Under the pieces are notes generated by a model. It did no database searches and had not been told where the DNA came from. It saw only the letters and a list, made by a program, of their open reading frames with translations. Positions 60,642 through 64,000 of a stretch of DNA of 64,000 nt are shown here, piece by piece (the stretch's first letter is position 1; the number at the start of each line of letters is the position of its first letter). Made by a program: the position numbers and the translations under genes. The stretch spans positions 186,001 to 250,000 of the forward strand of contig JADJJE010000051.1 in NCBI GenBank assembly GCA_016706685.1, read 5' to 3'. This stretch comes from Sandaracinaceae bacterium (GTDB taxonomy: Bacteria; Myxococcota_A; Polyangia; Polyangiales; Houyiibacteriaceae).

Positions 60642-61381
60642 GGGGCACCTACGAAGCTGGGGTTGGCGTGGGTGCTGGCCCAGACCGCCAGCAGGGGTCC
60701 GTTGACGTTCACCAGGGCGGGGTCCACTTGCACCACCACGGACAGCACATTCTGTCCCCCGAACGTGTCGCTGGCGGGCGCACCGTCGGCGTTGCTCTGC
60801 AGCTGCGCCACCAGCGCAGACTGGGTTCCGGCGTCCAGCGTGGGGCAGCCGTCCACGAAGGTCAGCGACGGCGCCGCGGCCACCACCATGGCCACCGTCT
60901 CGTTGAAGCCGTCGAACTCCATGAAGAAGGGGTCGTCACGCCGGCCCGCGAACACGCGTAGCCGCCCGGAAGCGGACAGGAGGCCGGCGGGGTCGCTCGG
61001 GTCTCCTTCCACGTAGTCGTCGCCCGCCCAGCACTCGATGCGGTTCACGTCGTAGAACTGGCAGAGCACCAGCGCTTCATCGGACACCGCCCCGTACTCC
61101 GTGCCGCTCTCGATGTGGAAGGCGTACTGCACGGCCGGCGAGAAGGCGGCGGTCGGGCCGGCCGAGTAGAAGACGTTGGCCACCAGGTTCAAGCGGCTGG
61201 CGTCCGCGTTCATCCACGCGAACACGTCGCTGATGTCTGCTGCGGGGTCGATCTGCGCCGACGGGCCGTCGATGTGGTCCGCCGCCGAGGCGTCGGGCGG
61301 GCGCAGCGCAGCCGCCACCGCGAAGGGCAGCAGCACGGCCGCGAGCCCCAGCGCACGCCGGGTCACTCTCGAAGTCATCAT
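60638..61381 (-). CDS. DUF4331-family exported protein (first of pair)
   Basis: A 247-residue exported protein; AAAGGAAG lies upstream of the first of two adjacent ATGs. The signal peptide ends with DASAADHIDGPS, after which ADHIDGPSAQIDPAADISDVFAWM (residues about 34-58) is the diagnostic N-terminus of DUF4331 (SDHxDxP...DIxDxYAF). The remaining strands (VQYAFHIESGTEYG, FFMEFDGFNETVAMVV, FGGQNVLSVVVQVDPAL) complete the N-terminal half of the domain. The C-terminal half is in the next gene, so the usual one-piece protein is split in two. The genes overlap by four bases. Confidence 0.82.
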   Translation of the reverse strand: MMTSRVTRRALGLAAVLLPFAVAAALRPPDASAADHIDGPSAQIDPAADISDVFAWMNADASRLNLVANVFYSAGPTAAFSPAVQYAFHIESGTEYGAVSDEALVLCQFYDVNRIECWAGDDYVEGDPSDPAGLLSASGRLRVFAGRRDDPFFMEFDGFNETVAMVVAAAPSLTFVDGCPTLDAGTQSALVAQLQSNADGAPASDTFGGQNVLSVVVQVDPALVNVNGPLLAVWASTHANPSFVGAP

Positions 61382-61431
61382 GGGGGGCTTCCTTTTCTGC
61401 GCCAGAGGGAGAGGGCGCCTATTGGGAAGCT

Positions 61432-62025
61432 CTACGAGACAACCTCGCGTTCGGATCGAGCGTCGCTGGCGATTCGCAGGCCGCTCACCTCCGCGCGCCA
61501 CGAGCGCTTGTCCACGCGCCGGACGTCCTTCACCGGGTGCAGCCACGACACGTAGGTGAGCAGGTCCCCCAGCTCGTCGTCCTTGGCGTCACCCGTGAAG
61601 GGGCGCACCTGGATGATGTTCTCGGTGCTGAGGCACAGCCGGTGGGGCAGGTCGTCCACGAACAGGATCCGCGACGCGTCGTAGCCCGCCAGCTCCAGCT
61701 GCCGGATGTCCTTCAACAGGTCGAAGCGCTGGGTCTCGGGGTGCGTGGCAATGGAGCAGTGCTCGCGCGACCAGATGAACTGGAAGCGCGAGACGTCGGT
61801 GAGCAGCGAGAGGATCTCGTCGGCATACGTGGCGGTGGAGGCCGTCCAGATGCCCACCGCGAAGCGCGAGAAGGCGTCTTCCAGGAAGGCGCGCACGCCG
61901 GGCCGCTCGTAGACGTGGTAGCCCAGCACGCGGTGCTCCGCGTCGCGCCCGAGGCGCGCAGGGCTGGAGTGCACGAGGGTCTCGTCCAGGTCCAGCACCA
62001 ATAATTTCGCGGGTTGAAGCTCCAC
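61432..62025 (-). CDS. HAD-family phosphatase, FCP1/NIF-like (Scp-type)
   Basis: A 197-residue HAD phosphatase with a GTG start and LLVLDLDETLVHSSPAR (Asp12 and Asp14 are catalytic) close to the N-terminus, then VYERPGVRAFLEDA, FAVGIWTASTATYADEIL (the Thr/Ser motif II) and ILFVDDLPHR with the metal-binding DD. The NLI-interacting/FCP1-like core matches eukaryotic Ser-phosphatases acting on RNA polymerase tails. Bacterial members are uncharacterised; a protein-phosphatase role is possible next to the Ser/Thr kinase at 52 kb. It is divergent from the 62.1 kb gene across 76 nt. Confidence 0.82.
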   Translation of the reverse strand: MELQPAKLLVLDLDETLVHSSPARLGRDAEHRVLGYHVYERPGVRAFLEDAFSRFAVGIWTASTATYADEILSLLTDVSRFQFIWSREHCSIATHPETQRFDLLKDIRQLELAGYDASRILFVDDLPHRLCLSTENIIQVRPFTGDAKDDELGDLLTYVSWLHPVKDVRRVDKRSWRAEVSGLRIASDARSEREVVS

Positions 62026-62101
62026 CTCGCCTAGGAGGCTAGCCGAACTGGGCGTTGAGGTCCACACCCCCAACCGAGGACACGATTGGGTCGCTTGGCT
62101 C

Positions 62102-62911
62102 ATGCACGACCCACAGGTGGCGAGTATGCTGCGCGCCGTGTCCCGCCGCTGCATGCGCCCTGTCTCTCGGACCGCCCGGCGCATGCTGCCGCGGCTGCTG
62201 ATGCTCTTGGCGCTGCTGCCGTCTGCACCAGGCTGCATCGCAGCCAACCCATCGCTCAGCGGCGGGGCCACCACGCCCACCCGGCGCGTGGACATGGCGC
62301 TCGGCGGGGCGGCGCGCCTGCCCACCGGTCAGCTGCGCGGCGTGCCCGGCATGCGCGGCGACCAGGCGGTGCAGCGCTCGGCGCTGGGCGAGGGCATCAC
62401 CCCCATCGGCTTCGGGCGCTACGGCATCAACCGGCACACCGACGTGGAGCTGGCCGTGCTGGGCGCGAGCGCGCGCGTGGCCTACCGGCACGAGTGGCTG
62501 CTGGCCGACGGCATCAACCGCACCGTGTGGCTGGTGAGCCCGTCGTTCATGCTGGGCAAGGCCTACGACCGCGAAGCCGACGCCGCGCGCGGCGGGGTGC
62601 GCGGCAGCCTCGAGGTGCCGCTGCTGTACAGCGCCGACTATGGCGGGGTGTACGAGACCTGGATCGGGCCGCGCGTGGGGTTCGAGTACATCGTGGGCGA
62701 CTTCACCATCGACACCGGCACCTCGCGCGTGCAAGCGGCCGGGCTGCGAGCGGGCGCCGTGTTGGGCTTCGCGGCCGGCTTCCGGCGCATCCACGCCATG
62801 ATCGAGCTGGGCGCCGCCTACGAGCACTGGTGGGTGCGCGCCGACGGAGAGCGCCGGCAACGCGGCGGGGTAGTGTTGATCCCGGCGTTCGCCCTGCGGG
62901 TGCGGCTGTGA
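62102..62911 (+). CDS. Outer-membrane-like lipoprotein
   Basis: A 269-residue protein with a signal region ending SAPGCIAANP (Cys near residue 45), perhaps from an internal start at one of several Met codons. The mature part shows alternate aromatic and polar strands with glycines (VWLVSPSFMLGKAYD, YGGVYETWIGPRVGFEYIVGDFTIDTG, GAVLGFAAGFRRI, LGAAYEHWWVRADGERRQRGGVVLIPAFALRVRL) as in an eight-stranded barrel. No named family. Foldback D begins 22 nt past the stop. Confidence 0.6.
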   Translation: MHDPQVASMLRAVSRRCMRPVSRTARRMLPRLLMLLALLPSAPGCIAANPSLSGGATTPTRRVDMALGGAARLPTGQLRGVPGMRGDQAVQRSALGEGITPIGFGRYGINRHTDVELAVLGASARVAYRHEWLLADGINRTVWLVSPSFMLGKAYDREADAARGGVRGSLEVPLLYSADYGGVYETWIGPRVGFEYIVGDFTIDTGTSRVQAAGLRAGAVLGFAAGFRRIHAMIELGAAYEHWWVRADGERRQRGGVVLIPAFALRVRL

Positions 62912-62932
62912 GCGAGAGCCTGCTTTCTGCCT

Positions 62933-63097
62933 CGTGAGCGTGGTCGTTGACGGCGACGGCGACGGCGACGGGCCCTGAGTCAGCATGGCGACCACCTCGC
63001 CGAGGAGGTCGTCGTCCACCGAAGCCGCCCGGCGCAAGACCGCCGCCGTGGTCCGTCGCCGTCGCCGTCGCCGTCGCCGACAACGCCCACGCCCACG
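62933..63097. repeat. Foldback D: hexamer-phased inverted arms
   Basis: The left arm 62933-62971 and right arm 63059-63097 are inverted copies, 39 nt with about four mismatches. The units are CGTGAG, CGTGGT, CGTTGA and CGGCGA on the left. The left core (62947-62970) is the same 24 nt as in foldback A. The 87-nt loop contains its own hairpin, GACC-CCTC/GAGG-GGTC (about 62994-63014). The arm starts 22 nt past the stop of the barrel gene. Confidence 0.78.
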
Positions 63098-63188
63098 CCC
63101 ACGCCCACGTTCAGAAAACGTTCCGGCTGCCGTCACGGTCGATCGCCCACTGTTGACTCAAGTTCAATAGGGCACTACCCTCCCACCC

Positions 63189-64000
63189 ATGAAGAACTTC
63201 CAGGGCAAGGTCGCGGTCATCACGGGTGCCGCTTCGGGGATTGGTCGTGGGTTGGCGCTGCGGCTCGCCAGCGAGGGCGCGCGCCTGGCGCTGAGCGACG
63301 TGCAGACCGAGGCGCTCGAGGAGACGGCTCGCTTGGCCCGTGAGCGCGGCGCGAAGGACGTGCACACGCAGCGCCTCGACGTGGCCGACAAGGAGGCGTT
63401 CTTCGCCTATGCCGAGACCGTGGCCAAGCACTTCGGCGCGGTGCACCTGGTCTTCAACAACGCGGGCGTGGCGCTGGGCGCGACCGTGAAAGACATGGAG
63501 ATGAAGGACATCGAGTGGTTGATGGGCATCAACTTCTGGGGCGTGGTGTACGGCACCAAGGCGTTCCTGCCGCACCTCGAGCGCGCCGGTGAGGGCCACA
63601 TCGTCAACGTGTCCAGCGTCTTCGGAATCATCGGCGTGCCCACGCAGAGCGCCTACAACGCGTCCAAGTTCGCGGTGCGCGGCTTCACCGAGGCGCTGCG
63701 CCAGGAGCTCGAGATCGAGGGCAGCAAGGTGAGCTGCACCTGCGTGCACCCCGGTGGCATCAAGACCAACATCGCCCGCAACGCGCGCATGAGCGACAAG
63801 GGCGCGCTCGGCCAAGACAAGCAGACCTCGGCCGACAACTTCGACAAGATCGCGCGCACCACCTCGGACGAAGCCGCGCGCGTCATCCTCGAAGGCGTCC
63901 GGGCCAACAAGCGGCGCGTGCTCATCGGCGCGGACGCGCACGTGATCGACGCGGCCCAACGCTCGTTCCCCACGCTGTATCAGAAGGCGCTCAGCATCGC
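63189..64000 (+). CDS. Short-chain dehydrogenase/reductase (truncated by window end)
   Basis: An SDR-family oxidoreductase, open through the window end with 270 residues visible. Nucleotide-binding TGAASGIG is at 13-20; NNAG at 90-93; the catalytic Ser, Tyr and Lys are at about 143, 156 and 160 (VSSVFGIIGVPTQSAYNASK). DVQTEALEETARLARERG after the second strand suggests a preference for NAD(H) over NADP(H), since an Asp sits at its end. The family reduces or oxidises alcohols, ketones or sugars; the substrate cannot be told. The ATG at 63189 fits the usual N-terminus (MKNFQGKVAVITGA). Confidence 0.88.
   Translation, partial: MKNFQGKVAVITGAASGIGRGLALRLASEGARLALSDVQTEALEETARLARERGAKDVHTQRLDVADKEAFFAYAETVAKHFGAVHLVFNNAGVALGATVKDMEMKDIEWLMGINFWGVVYGTKAFLPHLERAGEGHIVNVSSVFGIIGVPTQSAYNASKFAVRGFTEALRQELEIEGSKVSCTCVHPGGIKTNIARNARMSDKGALGQDKQTSADNFDKIARTTSDEAARVILEGVRANKRRVLIGADAHVIDAAQRSFPTLYQKALSI

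Overview
The window is 64 kb of high-GC, densely coding bacterial chromosome. GTG and a few TTG starts are common, and long spurious frames are open antisense to nearly every gene. The content points to a myxobacterium-like (Myxococcota, Polyangiales/Sandaracinus-type) organism. It has many lipoproteins with Gly/Asp-rich or Cys-rich linkers, an AgmX/PglI-type C-terminal domain protein, a TPR Ser/Thr kinase, a PilZ protein, an ECF sigma factor with a ChrR-like cupin, and paired DUF4331 proteins. This assignment rests on gene content only. No rRNA, tRNA, CRISPR array, transposase or prophage module was recognised.

Layout. 0-5.6 kb: an NAD-kinase-like protein and an SPFH protein (minus strand), two tandem SUKH-like genes, a secreted protein, a ParE-type toxin-antitoxin pair and an unknown gene. 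5.8-9.1 kb: B12-dependent ribonucleotide reductase in two overlapping frames. 9.8-16.1 kb: a nucleotidase-like/beta-barrel fusion, a lipoprotein, an AgmX-like protein, an M14-like peptidase, a small TPR protein and an MlaF-like ATPase. 16.8-24.2 kb: a GlcD-like flavoprotein and three large secreted lipoproteins. 24.2-30.4 kb: a GT39 glycosyltransferase with a partner, a zinc-ribbon membrane protease, PssA, PilZ and an unknown membrane protein. 30.4-36.8 kb: three tandem AIM24 genes (the first frameshifted), GT2, MarR-DUF1398, PPK2 and a metallophosphoesterase. 37.2-43 kb: a candidate structured RNA, small membrane and lipoprotein genes, and a PLD-SF2 helicase-DUF3427 protein. 43.1-49.4 kb: a penicillin-acylase-family lipoprotein behind a 17-bp palindrome, a TetR regulator and di-iron protein diverging from a Baeyer-Villiger-type monooxygenase. 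49.4-58.7 kb: an NlpC/P60-like protein, RNase III, an M15-like peptidase, a TPR kinase, a frameshifted flavin amine oxidase, an AmpG-like transporter, L33, and an ECF sigma with its cupin anti-sigma. 58.8-64 kb: a TPR protein and two DUF4331 proteins in one minus-strand operon, a FCP1-like HAD phosphatase, an outer-membrane-like protein and an SDR cut by the window end.

The most unusual signal is not a gene. Four intergenic regions (about 16.09-16.40, 32.58-33.18, 36.86-37.19 and 62.93-63.10 kb) each hold a pair of long inverted arms built from phased hexamers that begin with CG (CGTNNN or CGGCGA), separated by 87-450 bp of unrelated sequence. In the best copy the two 84-nt arms match at 81 of 84 positions. 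Each begins only 13-36 nt past the stop codon of the upstream gene. A fifth foldback of different sequence (5673-5822) sits the same distance past nrdJ, and another 70-nt inverted pair is nested inside the 32.6-33.2 kb copy. They look like a family of long foldback elements placed at gene 3' ends, either giant RNA hairpins or non-autonomous mobile repeats.

Three genes (nrdJ, the first AIM24 gene and the amine oxidase) are each broken by a one-base shift inside an otherwise conserved protein. Sequencing error is the simplest explanation for at least some of these, but a split two-subunit NrdJ is possible.
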